Below, piece after piece: positions 12,550 to 22,399 of a DNA stretch of 64,000 nt; positions within the stretch are counted from its first letter, which is position 1, and the number at the start of each line of letters is the position of its first letter. This DNA is from Takakia lepidozioides (lineage: Eukaryota > Streptophyta > Takakiopsida > Takakiales > Takakiaceae), in assembly GCA_030704615.1 (NCBI GenBank), contig CM060733.1:38996001-39060000 (forward strand). Reading direction: 5' to 3'. The notes below the pieces were generated by a model. It ran no database searches. It saw only the letters and a program-made list of their open reading frames with translations, and was not told where the DNA came from. A program made the position numbers and the translations under genes.

Positions 12550-12665
12550 GCGCGTGGTGACGCGGCCTTCACGTGTGATGACGTGGAGTGAGCCCCGTGA
12601 CGTGGCATTTGCGCAAGGTGACGTGGCGTGAGCGCAACTCACGTGACCAGGCTCACGCCGAGGCA
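12550..12665. repeat. TGACGTGGCGTGAGC-type repeat cluster (element 5' end)
   Basis: Repeated TGACGTGG and GCGTGAGC words with inverted CACGTGA/TCACGTG pieces, matching the cluster at 1,215-1,335. This probably marks the 5' end of the element that carries the ORF starting at 12,764. Confidence 0.5.
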
Positions 12666-12739
12666 TCCCTGTTCAAGATGGTACCACTGGCCGCGCAGCA
12701 GGCCTCCCTCCGTCTGCTTTAAAGGCTTTTGAGAGTGCC

Positions 12740-14460
12740 GGTCAGACTAGCAGACCCGGCTCAATGGACCTTTCTTCCGTGACCCGTCCTCCAGCGGACC
12801 TTCGTACATCTTCAGCAGACCCGCAGCAGACCACATTGCGTGGTCGAACTGATTTCCCATTTGGCAGACCATGGCGACCTCCACAGCGGTCTGCAACTGA
12901 TGAGGAGGACCCCACTTTTCCGAAGTTTCGTTGTGGGGAAAGCAATCGGCATCTGGACTGGTACAATGAGCTTCACCGCATCGTCGCCTCCCGGTGGACC
13001 TTTGCTCCGCAACACTCCTCAATGGAGTTCACGGCGGAGGAGGCCACCCGTGTTTTGGACAAAGCCCGTGAGTATGGAGTGGCACTTCTGGCATAGGAGA
13101 CTGAGCCACCGCGTATCACGCAGCTCTTTCTCATGCACGACCCACGCCCACTGGAGATAAGGCACATGGCCATCGCCCACCCAATATTTGGTGTTCGTCC
13201 GAAGCACTTAGCAAGCTTGACAGAGAGTGCTTTTGAGGAGATGGCAGATTGTTTCCTCCGCCGTCAATGGATGCAATTTGGCATTTACAGGTCTTACACC
13301 AAATTAAAAAAAGACCTTCACAACCTGTGGATGGACCTGCTACATGGAAGCGAAGAGGCTCGGGAAAGTATCACGCAAGACGCCATGATGTGATTTGTGA
13401 CTGTGTAGGAGCGTGTGGTTTTCGACATTGTATTCAACAAACGACATGCTTTCCAAGTGCTCTGGAGCGGGTTTCCAGCAGAGGACCGTGTTGCAGCTCT
13501 GGGAGAGCTTGACGAGGCCTTCATGGATCAGCTCATGAAAGATATTGGGCTGTGGACCACAATCCTAGATCATGGTATGTCATCAGACCTAACAGACCTT
13601 GTTATCAGACCTTTTAAACAGACCTTGTCGTTGACCACGAACGCAGACCTTCTCGCAGACTTTATCCCAGAGCATGTGAACCATAACAACCAACAGACGT
13701 TCTGAAGCAGACCACGTCAAGCATCAAACCCCCATGTATTCTTCCGTTTGTTAGCAGACCAGGGATGAGTGCTTTGTTTTTGACATGTTTGTGACATGTT
13801 GCAGAGTATGATCCGGAGGACGAGCTTGTTCGGAATGCTCTTGACCAGTACGCCAATGGCGCAAGGCAGCTTCTAAGAGCCCTCCGTGGCCATAATGGAG
13901 TCGAGTCACCCGTTAAATGCAGGCTCATTGGAGTTCGTACAACAGCAGACACACAGAACCCAACTCCCATGGAGACCCAGGAGGACCGCAGCGAGCAGAC
14001 CCTTACCAACAAAATCCCAAGCACCGACATGCGAACCAGCAGACCTTGATTACGGCGAACAAGGAATAGTAGTCCCCCGACTGGATTGCCAGTACTCCCA
14101 AGCCAGACAATGTGGTGGGACACCCTAAGTCCGAGGCTCGTTTGGGTGACAAAAACTTGTCCTTGCCAAAACAGACTTTCGTGGAGGCATTGCACATCTT
14201 ACCCGAAATTACCTTGGTTATGCATACCTTTCCAGATAACAACTTCCACAACACCGGACATGAGCAGACCTTTCCAGATCAGTGGGCACCCATCACCTTC
14301 CCAGAGCATACCGTTGTGATGGAAAGCAGACCTGGGCAGACCAGTGCAGGCCAGAGCACATCACAGCAGGCCCGACAAGACCAAACCACACAAGACCAGA
14401 CCACACAAGACCAGACCAGAGCGAAGGACTCCAAACGAGCCGAGTGCACAACAGACCATA
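12740..14460 (+). repeat. dispersed AGCAGACC octamer (TE-specific motif array)
   Basis: CAGACC, most often as AGCAGACC or ACAGACC, occurs dozens of times in one orientation, through both the coding-like part and the intron-like part. It is densest at 13,580-13,770 and 14,330-14,460. The motif is absent at this density from neighbouring regions. Confidence 0.7.
12764..13575 (+). pseudogene. decayed element ORF with three in-frame stops
   Basis: One frame, starting at an ATG after 'gctca', remains protein-like for about 270 codons despite TAG at 13,094-13,096, TGA at 13,391-13,393 and TAG at 13,406-13,408. Recognisable stretches are 'RCGESNRHLDWYNELHRIV', 'FTAEEATRVLDKAREYGV', 'HPIFGVRPKHLASLTE', 'FLRRQWMQFGIYRSYTKL' and 'FNKRHAFQVLWSGFPAEDR'. 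No known domain is recognised. Downstream (13,575-14,460) is motif-rich, probably intron/UTR and further exon remnants. The shared motifs with 1-1,335 suggest the same element family. A TE-borne protein is likely, function unknown. Confidence 0.45.
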
Positions 14461-14655
14461 CCCCAAAAGATAGCCTATACTATATGCGCACACAAATGCA
14501 TGCATATGGAGGAATGTATGCGTGCATACAAATTTTAGATATGCATAGGAACAATTTTATATGCACAACACTTAGATAAGGGTACCCAAAAAAAATAAAA
14601 AATTGTGATTCATCTAATCTTAGGGTCCATAGTCAAAATATCAAAGGATGGAATA

Positions 14656-14679
14656 AGAATATTCTATATAGAATATTCT
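14656..14679. repeat. perfect 24-bp AT-rich palindrome
   Basis: The 12-base half-site AGAATATTCTAT is followed directly by its exact reverse complement. It lies in the spacer between the two convergent ParB-methyltransferase copies. Confidence 0.85.
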
Positions 14680-14995
14680 ATATTCATTGTATTATTATTC
14701 CACATGGGTGAGTGTAGGAATGGGAGAAGAACATGTTGCTTTTATGGCTTTCCAACATGAGAAAAAAGATCGAAAAATTAAAAAGTGACAAGGCACGGCT
14801 CCTTGTTAGATACAAATGGTGAAGGTACGGGCTCTTCCAATGGTGGGAGTCTAGTTTGAAGTTCAGAATGGAGCAATGCTAAGGGAATGCTAGGGAGCTT
14901 GACAATGCTAGGGAGCTTGTTACATAGGTTTTGCAGTATCTATATATCTATCTTCTGAAACATTTTTATTTTACAAAAACATAATGTCCATCAGA

Positions 14996-15058
14996 GATAG
15001 AACCCACAACCTATCGGGTATCAAGCCTAGTTCATACCACTACACTACCCATTCAGAC
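14996..15058 (-). repeat. tRNA-derived SINE-like head
   Basis: On the minus strand a box-A-like TAGTGTAGTGGTATGA is followed about 30 bases later by a box-B-like GGTTCTATCTC inside a T-arm-like hairpin. Box B departs from the consensus and no acceptor stem forms, so this is a SINE or tRNA relic and not a functional tRNA. Confidence 0.45.
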
Positions 15059-15414
15059 TTGAAACACTAATGAAATGAAACACTAATGAGATAAAGATAG
15101 TCACCCTGTGTGTACATAACATGCCACAATACTCATAAGGGTTGATCTTACTAATGATGAAATTTGATAGTGCTGAAGTGCATGTCGAACTTGCATTAAG
15201 GTAAAGGGATCTATGAAATGCAGTAGAGATCTATGTACAAACTATTACATAGATAAATCAAATGACAGGAAGATAACATGAAATCTGATTTCAACACCAT
15301 GTCATTTGCCCCATTTGTTTTACCTTACACTAGAGAGAAATACATGTATCATAAAAATAACAAAATTCGGACTGACAATGAGGACAATGTATTGTATATG
15401 TAATTTCTAATTAC

Positions 15415-18400
15415 CTACATAACATCATCAGCTGATACTTCATCATCCGTGTCATAAGCCTGTGATTCAGAGGCATACACATCCATGAAAGCCTCAACTC
15501 TACGCAACCTATCCATGGATTGTCCAACAATAGCTGCTCTTCGGTCAAACAACAGATCATTGGAAAGACCTATATCACGTTGTTGATGTATTGAATGCAA
15601 AGCTTGGGACTCGGCATACGAAGGTAGATAAAACGATGAAAGAGGACTTTGGGGTAGACTATCGTAGATGGTCCGCACAATCCCATCACTGCATCACACA
15701 TACATGTATACTTATGTTAACAAATCAAATGGGAATGGTTTGCTTTGAGATTGCAACAAAGGGAATGGAGGCGAGACATACTCACTAGGAAGTACTGCCG
15801 AGATGAAGACCAAGCTTGCGCGCCACCTTAGGAGCGGGGGTTCCAACAAACTCACAGGACGTTGAATGGTTGGAGTTACCACAGATGAAACCAAAACGGG
15901 TTGAGTATTTTGAAGTGCAGAGAGACGTGCTGCATACAACGTCTGGTCCCCCTCAAGACCAAATACGTGACGTCCAGACTCGTGGGCAGCAATAAATGTA
16001 GAACCTGCAGGAAAAAAACATGCAATGAAGATATTATATCGGATAACAGTTAATGATCATGAATTAGCTCAGAAGATTTTAATTACAAAATGGAGACCAA
16101 TGCAAACATGTGCCAGCTGTGAGATCCAAAATGCGGGAGCCAGGAGGTGAGCATGTCTCCAACAACACTTGCATGAAGGCGGGACTACGGTCTCGCGCAC
16201 CCCTCCAGGCTTGTTGAGGAGTTTGCATGGGTAGTGCAACATCTGGAATGTGGTTGTAGATGGCATCCAACTCAACAGGGTCTGCAAGGGGGTCCACAAC
16301 TTTGCCAGACTCACGCAGTTTGAATAGTCCTCCTTGCTTGGTGAGGACATGGGTGTGGAAGAACATGGTCTGTTAGACGTGCCATTTCCACAAAAACAGT
16401 GCACCCAGATGGTTTAATAATATGTATGAGAGTAGGAAAATGAAACATCAAACAATGAGATATTGAAGAGGGATGATTTTTACCTTTCCTGTCTGAGTGT
16501 GTAGAGGGGTGGTATTGATGCAAGTATATTTCCTTGATAATACGGAAATAGAGCTGCCCCTGGAGTAAGAAAAGAGCTCCAATGCAAAGGAATCATCGGA
16601 GCCCTGCAAGAACACCAAGCATCCATTGTCATCCAACAGGTCATTAGCAATGGAGAATGCATACTCCCAATACCGTTTATCAAAAGCATTCTAGGGAGGA
16701 ACCTGTACACCATCCAAACAGCCCTGTACAGGCATTCCTGTTGGGCAGTCCACGATGATCATGTCCACAGCCACATGCACGGCTTTTCCATCCACAACAC
16801 TAGACCAAGTTCCTGGCAACTGCAAACAACATACAGAAAATGTAGGAGTCAATAGCCGGATGATGAGGATATAAAAACATCGAATAATTCCTTACATTCA
16901 AGTTTGTTTGTTGGGGGAAACTCACATTTTTTAAGAACTCCATGAGCTCTTTCAAGGTCGCATTAGGAGATGTACTTGAGGCCTCCACCATATCAATGAA
17001 ATGACTAGGCATGATCTTCATGCGATACATGCTAGGTGCACCACCAGAAAATGACACTGCACTGTAAGGATGTTCGCCTGCCTTTGGCTTGTTTCCTCGA
17101 GTAGTAGGTGCAGGCACTACAACCAACTGATTTGAAGGATGTGAAGAACTACCAATATGACCAGCAATAGAAGCCACACCTGCATTGGGGGCCACACCTG
17201 CATTGACATCCGCACCTTTTCTTTTTCGTGATTTGCGTTTTGGTACACCCACAACGGCAGGGACCACTTGGGCTACAGCGTCAGCGGCCTGTGTAGCAAT
17301 CTGTTCTGCATGCTCCAAATCAAGAACAGGGACTTCAGTGGAGATACCCCCTTCATCACTCACTGACTGCCTGCGAACACATTCCTTATGAAGTCCCATT
17401 TCTGCATAGGGGATAGTACCATTGGGCATATCCAAATACCAACCCCCCCCTTCCCGGTGTTCCACACCCCAATCTTCCTCAATTGCAGGTGTGTACATGA
17501 AAGCTTGTTGAGCACCAAACTTCTAGGCCATCAGAAACTTGGGCTCAGCCTTAAGTCGATCACTCGGTACAAGCACAAATCTCATGTACCTAAAATACAA
17601 ACACATTCAAAGTTATTGTGGAGACAAATATTTATGCAACCTGTTCAACAATTGAACAAGCACATTAAGAAACATCCAGCCTGTCTCATTGTATCTTCAA
17701 GGCCCTCTTGACTCTTTGGCCCCTCAGCAAGTTTGTAAGCTTCCCCCGCCATGCATTGGGCCTCAACAATATCATGCTGCCAAAAGAACCAAAACAGTTC
17801 ATAACATGAACCAGAGGTGAATCTTGTCTATGGATGCAAAGAATGAAACTTGGTTAAGACATGATGTTACCTTGTACAAAATCTCTGTCATTGCATGGAC
17901 TGTCAGGTTATACCAAGTCTTTCCTGCTTTCTTGATGCATTCGTCGTATTGCTCTTTCCTCAATACATTCTTCCATTCAGAGACAGGTGTAAGGCCAATC
18001 ATATTGACCTTGCAAACCAATGCACAAATTTGGATGTAACATGTGCCCTCTCTGTTGCCCTGCACATATAAATATGATCATTAGAAAGAAGATGTGTATA
18101 TGTACATCCATTGAGCAAGAACATGACAACATTGAACATGAAAGTAAATGAAGAATAGAAAGGAAACTCACACATTCACTCCATCCATGATGGACCTGAG
18201 GGAACCACGATTTTTAATGTCCGCATTGAGCACCCAACTTGTCACACAGACATGTCTTGACAAGTTGGCCCCATGAACTTCATTGATATAGGGATACCAT
18301 GCTTGAAGCCTATGATTCCCATCCCAGACATGAAATATCTTCCCCGAAGATGATGCAACTTGGCTTGGACTCAAGATACTTCTCAAACTCATCATTGACT

Positions 18401-20307
18401 GTTTTCCAATGACTATCCCATGTAGAGATGATATCAGGACCTACATCTATAGTAGATCCATCAATCCCCTCAACAGAAACATAGAACACGGCTGCTCCTA
18501 GATGGTATCCAGAATAGAAGTCTCCTCTAAGCTTTAGGATGTCGTTGGCAAGGGCAGGCCTAACAACCTGCATAGAAATCATGCAACACAATGGAATGTC
18601 CATAACTCCATCCTCAATGAGGAGGGACCTGAAAGTTACATTCAGATCTTGTTTCTTTTCCAGAATAATTGTCTGTTTGGCATCTAGAGAAAGAGGATCA
18701 CTAGATGTTGTATCCTCTTCATACTCATCTGCCCCCCAATTCCCTGCATCAATGTCGTCAATAATGGTTGCAAACGTCCCGGCCTCCACAGCTTCAGTTG
18801 TAGTAGTAATTTCCTAATTCCATAGACCAAAAACAGTTCAAGATGTCAGTGTATGAGAAGAGCACATGTGTGAATGTATAAATGTAAAAAGAGCAGTTCA
18901 GTGTCATGGTTGCATGAAGAAAACAAATGAATTTGGATAGTCAACTAATTCCATGAATATCCTTGTCTTTCAAAGCTTACAACTTGGAGCAGAATACAGG
19001 CCTGAGCATCCCGACAGAGGACCTCCGACCACCTACGCCGGTGCATATGACACATATGTGCAACCAACTCAAAATTTGACAAGATTTGAGGCCCTTGAAG
19101 AAATTTTGCTCAGGAGCTCCAAGCATATGCGCCGGCGCATACCATGGAAGGGAGGTTGTAGCCAAACATACAGGAGCACCTTGAAAGATCAAACTAGGCC
19201 TATGGAAGCATGTGGTTGTGGAGGTGGCAACGTAGAAGCTTTGAGATACTGAATACTGTGATCAACCAAAATAGGGAAGGTCCCCAAGCGTCTGCGCCGA
19301 CGGAGATGGCAGCCTCGACACTTTGGAGCTTACGTAACACAAGGAATATACAACAAAAAACCAAGCTCCAGCATCTCCGCCGGCGAAGATGCTGCATGAG
19401 GTTCCTGAAACTAGGAGCTAAGCAAAAAAAGATTGTGCTCAATGGGTATGCGCCGGGGATATGGCAGCCCAGCCCGCTCGGAGCATCAACAACTTATGAG
19501 AATGCGGAGAAACAAAGAGATGGAAGGGGGGAGAACTTCCTGAAATATGTGAGCAGCCCTGCTGCACGGGTCTGTGTTGACAGAGGTGGCAGCCCTTGGC
19601 GCTTTGGAGCTTCCGTAACACAGGGAATATGCAAAAAAAACCAAGCTCCAAGTGTCTCCGCCGGCGAAGACACTTGCAGAGGTTCCTGAAACCTATGAGT
19701 GAGCAAAAAAGAATGTACTCAATGGGTATGCGCCGGCGGATATGCCAGCGCAGCCACTCGGAGCATCAGCAACTTTTGAGCATGCGGAAAAAACAAAGGA
19801 GATGGAAAAGGGGAGAACTTCCTGAAACATTTGAGCAGCCTGCTGCACGGTAGGTATGCGCCGGCGGATACGCCAGCCCAACCCGCTCGGAGCATCAGCA
19901 ACGTATGAGAATGCAAAAAAAAAAAAAACGGGATGGAGTAGTAGAGGAGCACTTCCTGAAACATGTGAGCATCCCAGCTCCAACGGTATGCGCCGGCGGC
20001 GGAGGTGGCAGCCCGCCCTTTCCAAGCATCAGAAAAAACCAAGGGGAATGAGCTGTCTCCGCCGGCGGAGATGGTTGTGTGTATGTGTGGATATATTCGC
20101 AAATTGTGAGAGGGAAGTGACTTAGGCATCTCCGGCGGAGGTGCTAGATTAGGAGCAGCTGGTGGGCTTATGCGATGGCGCATATGCCTAAGTGCAGGTC
20201 ATGAAAAAAAAAACAAAACTACAGCTTACCTTCTCCGTCCGCAGCTTGCCTCTACCACCACCACCACCAGCAACGCCTCCCCCTCGAGTGTCCTTCTTCC
20301 TCCCCAT
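15415..20307 (-). pseudogene. ParB-like / N6-N4 DNA methyltransferase-like fusion gene, copy B
   Basis: Minus-strand relative of copy A with matching exon order. Exons: 20,230-20,307 (starts MGRKKDTRGGG, excellent GTAAGC donor); 18,175-18,813; 17,871-18,059; about 17,650-17,776; 16,926-17,589; 16,484-16,819; 16,108-16,369; 15,786-16,004; 15,415-15,688. The ParB-like exon shows 'VVRPALANDILKL', 'GYHLGAAVFYVSV' and 'HVWDGNHRLQAW'. The methyltransferase-like part has 'VDMIIVDCPTG' at motif IV, 'NGCLVFLQGSDD', 'SRILDLTAGT' at motif I (closer to canonical than copy A) and 'HVFGLEGDQTLY'. Damage: frameshift in a C4 run at 18,342-18,345, a second frameshift near 18,010, in-frame TAG at 17,524-17,526 and at 16,691-16,693. 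Copy A exons 4-5 have only a short counterpart here. Protein identity to copy A is clear but low, so the copies are old or came from different subfamilies. Confidence 0.65.
19126..20185. repeat. array of GC palindromes (core CCGCCGG) in intron 1 of copy B
   Basis: The intron between 18,814 and 20,229 carries perfect 16-bp palindromes TATGCGCCGGCGCATA (19,126-19,141) and TCTCCGCCGGCGGAGA (20,056-20,071). It also carries near-perfect 24- and 26-bp ones at 19,370-19,393 (outer arms AGCATCT/AGATGCT) and 19,650-19,675 (outer arms AAGTGTCT/AGACACTT), and several half-matching versions near 19,447, 19,727, 19,857, 19,987, 20,129 and 20,170. Linking sequence ('gagcatcagcaac', 'gaacttcctgaaac') repeats too, with periods near 130 and 280 bp. 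Confidence 0.9.
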
Positions 20308-20591
20308 CGCCGCAACAGCTCGTGCCTCGGGGTGGTATAGTATAGGCCGAGATGCGGCGCCTCCGTTCCTCTTCGGCAACGGGAGTCTCCAGGGTAGTTG
20401 TAGAGACTAGAGACGTGGTAAGTGCTTGTGTAGTTTGTGTGTGTTGTTTGGGGGAGTGGCAAGGGATAATGTGCAAGTATACTAGAATACGTTAGTGTAG
20501 TAATGATACAGGTTGTCATGTAGTAATGGAAACAAGTTTAAATGAATAGAAACAGTTTATTAACAAAAAAATAGAGGTGTTTCATTGAATA

Positions 20592-20665
20592 GAGCATGGC
20601 TTATTAGTAAGGTTGTGGTGTCTTTTCCACAAGGTTGCGGGTTCAAACCTGCCCGCCAAGGAGAG
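20592..20665 (+). repeat. tRNA-like SINE head
   Basis: Box-A-like TGGCTTATTAGTAAGG, an anticodon-stem-like TGTGG...CCACA and box-B GGTTCAAACC in a T-arm-like hairpin occur in tRNA spacing, but no acceptor stem pairs. It directly precedes the 347-bp tandem array, so the array may derive from the body of this SINE-like element. Confidence 0.6.
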
Positions 20666-20676
20666 CGAGGGAAAGG

Positions 20677-22060
20677 GGGCGAGGGCTAACGCCTTTAAAG
20701 GCCAAATTGGCCAAATCTGAAATGTGAACCTTTTTTAACACTCTGGGCATTAGTGTTTTTTGGACTACATGGGGTTACAATGGATCCTCAGAAGATGGTT
20801 GTTTACGATTGACTGTACTTTGTGGCGGCGCCTTCATAATACAATATAAAGTAAGTGATAAAGTAACTAAATATTTTGTTATGGGTGTCTTAATCAATTT
20901 ATTGTTTAGAGTCAATTGTCGCCACAAATACTTGTACTCATTACTCATACATGAGAAATCAAAGAACAAATCAACATACATGTCATGGAATTTGATTGTA
21001 AATAAATTGTGCCGTCTAGGGGGGGCGAGGGCTAAGGCCTATAAAAATGCCAAATTGGCCAAATCTGAAATGTGAACCTTTGTATACACTCTGGCATTAG
21101 TGCTTTTTGGACTACATGGGTTAACGTGGTCCTCAGGAAGATGGTTGTACGATGACATGTTACTTTGTGGCGGCGCCTTCATAATACAATATAAAGTAAG
21201 TGATAAAGTAACTAAATATTTTGTTATGGGGGTCTTAATCAATTTATTGGTTTTAGAGTCAATTGTCGCCACAAATACTTGTACTCATTACTCATACATG
21301 AGTAATCAAAGAACAAACACATACATGTCATGGGATTTGATTGTAAAAAATTGTGCCGTCTAGTGGGGGGCGGAGGGCTAAGGCCTTAAAAAAAGGCCAA
21401 ATTGGCCAAATCTGAAAGTGAACCTTTTTATACACTCTGGCGTTAGTGCTTTTTGGACTACATGGGTTACACGTGGATCCTCAGAAGATGGTTGTACGAT
21501 TGAAATGTTACTTTGTGGCGACGCCTCATAATACAATATAAAGTAAGTGATAAAGTAACTAAATATTTTGTTATGGGTGTCTTAATCAATTTATTGTTTT
21601 AGAGTCAATTGTTGCCACAAATACTTGTACTCATTACTCATACATGAGTAATCAAAGAAACAAATCCAAACATACATGTCATGGGATTTGATTGTAAAAT
21701 AAATTGTGCCGTCTAGTGGGGGCGAGGGCTAAGGCCTTAAAAAGGCCAAATTGGCCAAAATCTGAAATGTGAAACCGTTTTACACTCTGGCGTTAGTGCT
21801 TTTTGGACTACATGGGTTACACGTGGATCCTCAGAAGATGGTTGTTACGATTGAATGTTACTGTGGCGGCGCCTTCATAATACAATATAAAGTAAGTGAT
21901 AAAGTAACTAAATATTTTGTTATGGGTGTCTTATCAATTTATGGTTTTAGAGTCAATTGTCGTCACAAATACTTGTACTTCATTACTCATACATGAGAAT
22001 CAAAAAACAAATCAACATACATGTCATGGGATTTGATGTAAATAAATTGTGCGTCTTAGT
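20677..22060 (+). repeat. four-copy ~347-bp tandem array
   Basis: The landmark CAAATTGGCCAAATCTGAAA recurs at about 20,704, 21,052, 21,398 and 21,747, giving periods of 346-349 bp. Each unit also has 'ggcggcgccttcataatac', a conserved 'gataaagtaactaaatatt' and 'catacatgtcatggga'. Units differ mainly by single-base indels. Short ORFs within units are not conserved across copies, so I do not call them genes. Confidence 0.9.
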
Positions 22061-22399
22061 GTCAGTCCATAGATGGACGATTAATCAACGATGGTTGTAA
22101 AAAAATGGAAACATGCAGAGCATTAGGTTCATATGCTCATAAGAAGAAGGCGGCAGTACATTGGATTCTAGATCTCAACAACGGCGCCGTCGTCGTCTTA
22201 AAAATAGGGGATAGTCCATTAGTGGTTTCTGTCAGAGAATAATATGGATGGAGGCACATGCCTCAAAAAAATTGGACCTTTTGGATTGATGATACACATA
22301 AGTAATGTAAGCCATTAATGTATTTGCATAAGGTCTTGCAAGATGTGCGCTTTCATCATTTTTGCATCTTCTCTCAAATTTGAGGGCATTGCCAAAATG

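Larger units (their letters stand above)
14580..15414. other. AT-rich spacer without a gene
   Basis: No ORF of note. It contains a perfect AT-rich palindrome (14,656-14,679) and a tRNA-like SINE head near 15,000. Confidence 0.6.

Noticed and set aside
6186-20307. Endogenous giant-virus or phage insertion as the source of the ParB-methyltransferase genes
   Set aside because: Possible in the deep past, but both copies have many spliceosomal introns at matching places and sit next to transposases; no capsid, polymerase or other viral gene is visible here.
20592-20665. Functional tRNA gene
   Set aside because: A and B boxes are present but no acceptor stem pairs and the anticodon arm is poor, so SINE head is the better reading. 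The same holds for 14,996-15,058 and 58,270-58,340.
20809-21996. Small conserved-looking ORFs in the tandem array (CGGAFIIQYKVSDKVTK)
   Set aside because: Frame and length vary from unit to unit by single-base indels, so repeat sequence and not protein is conserved.
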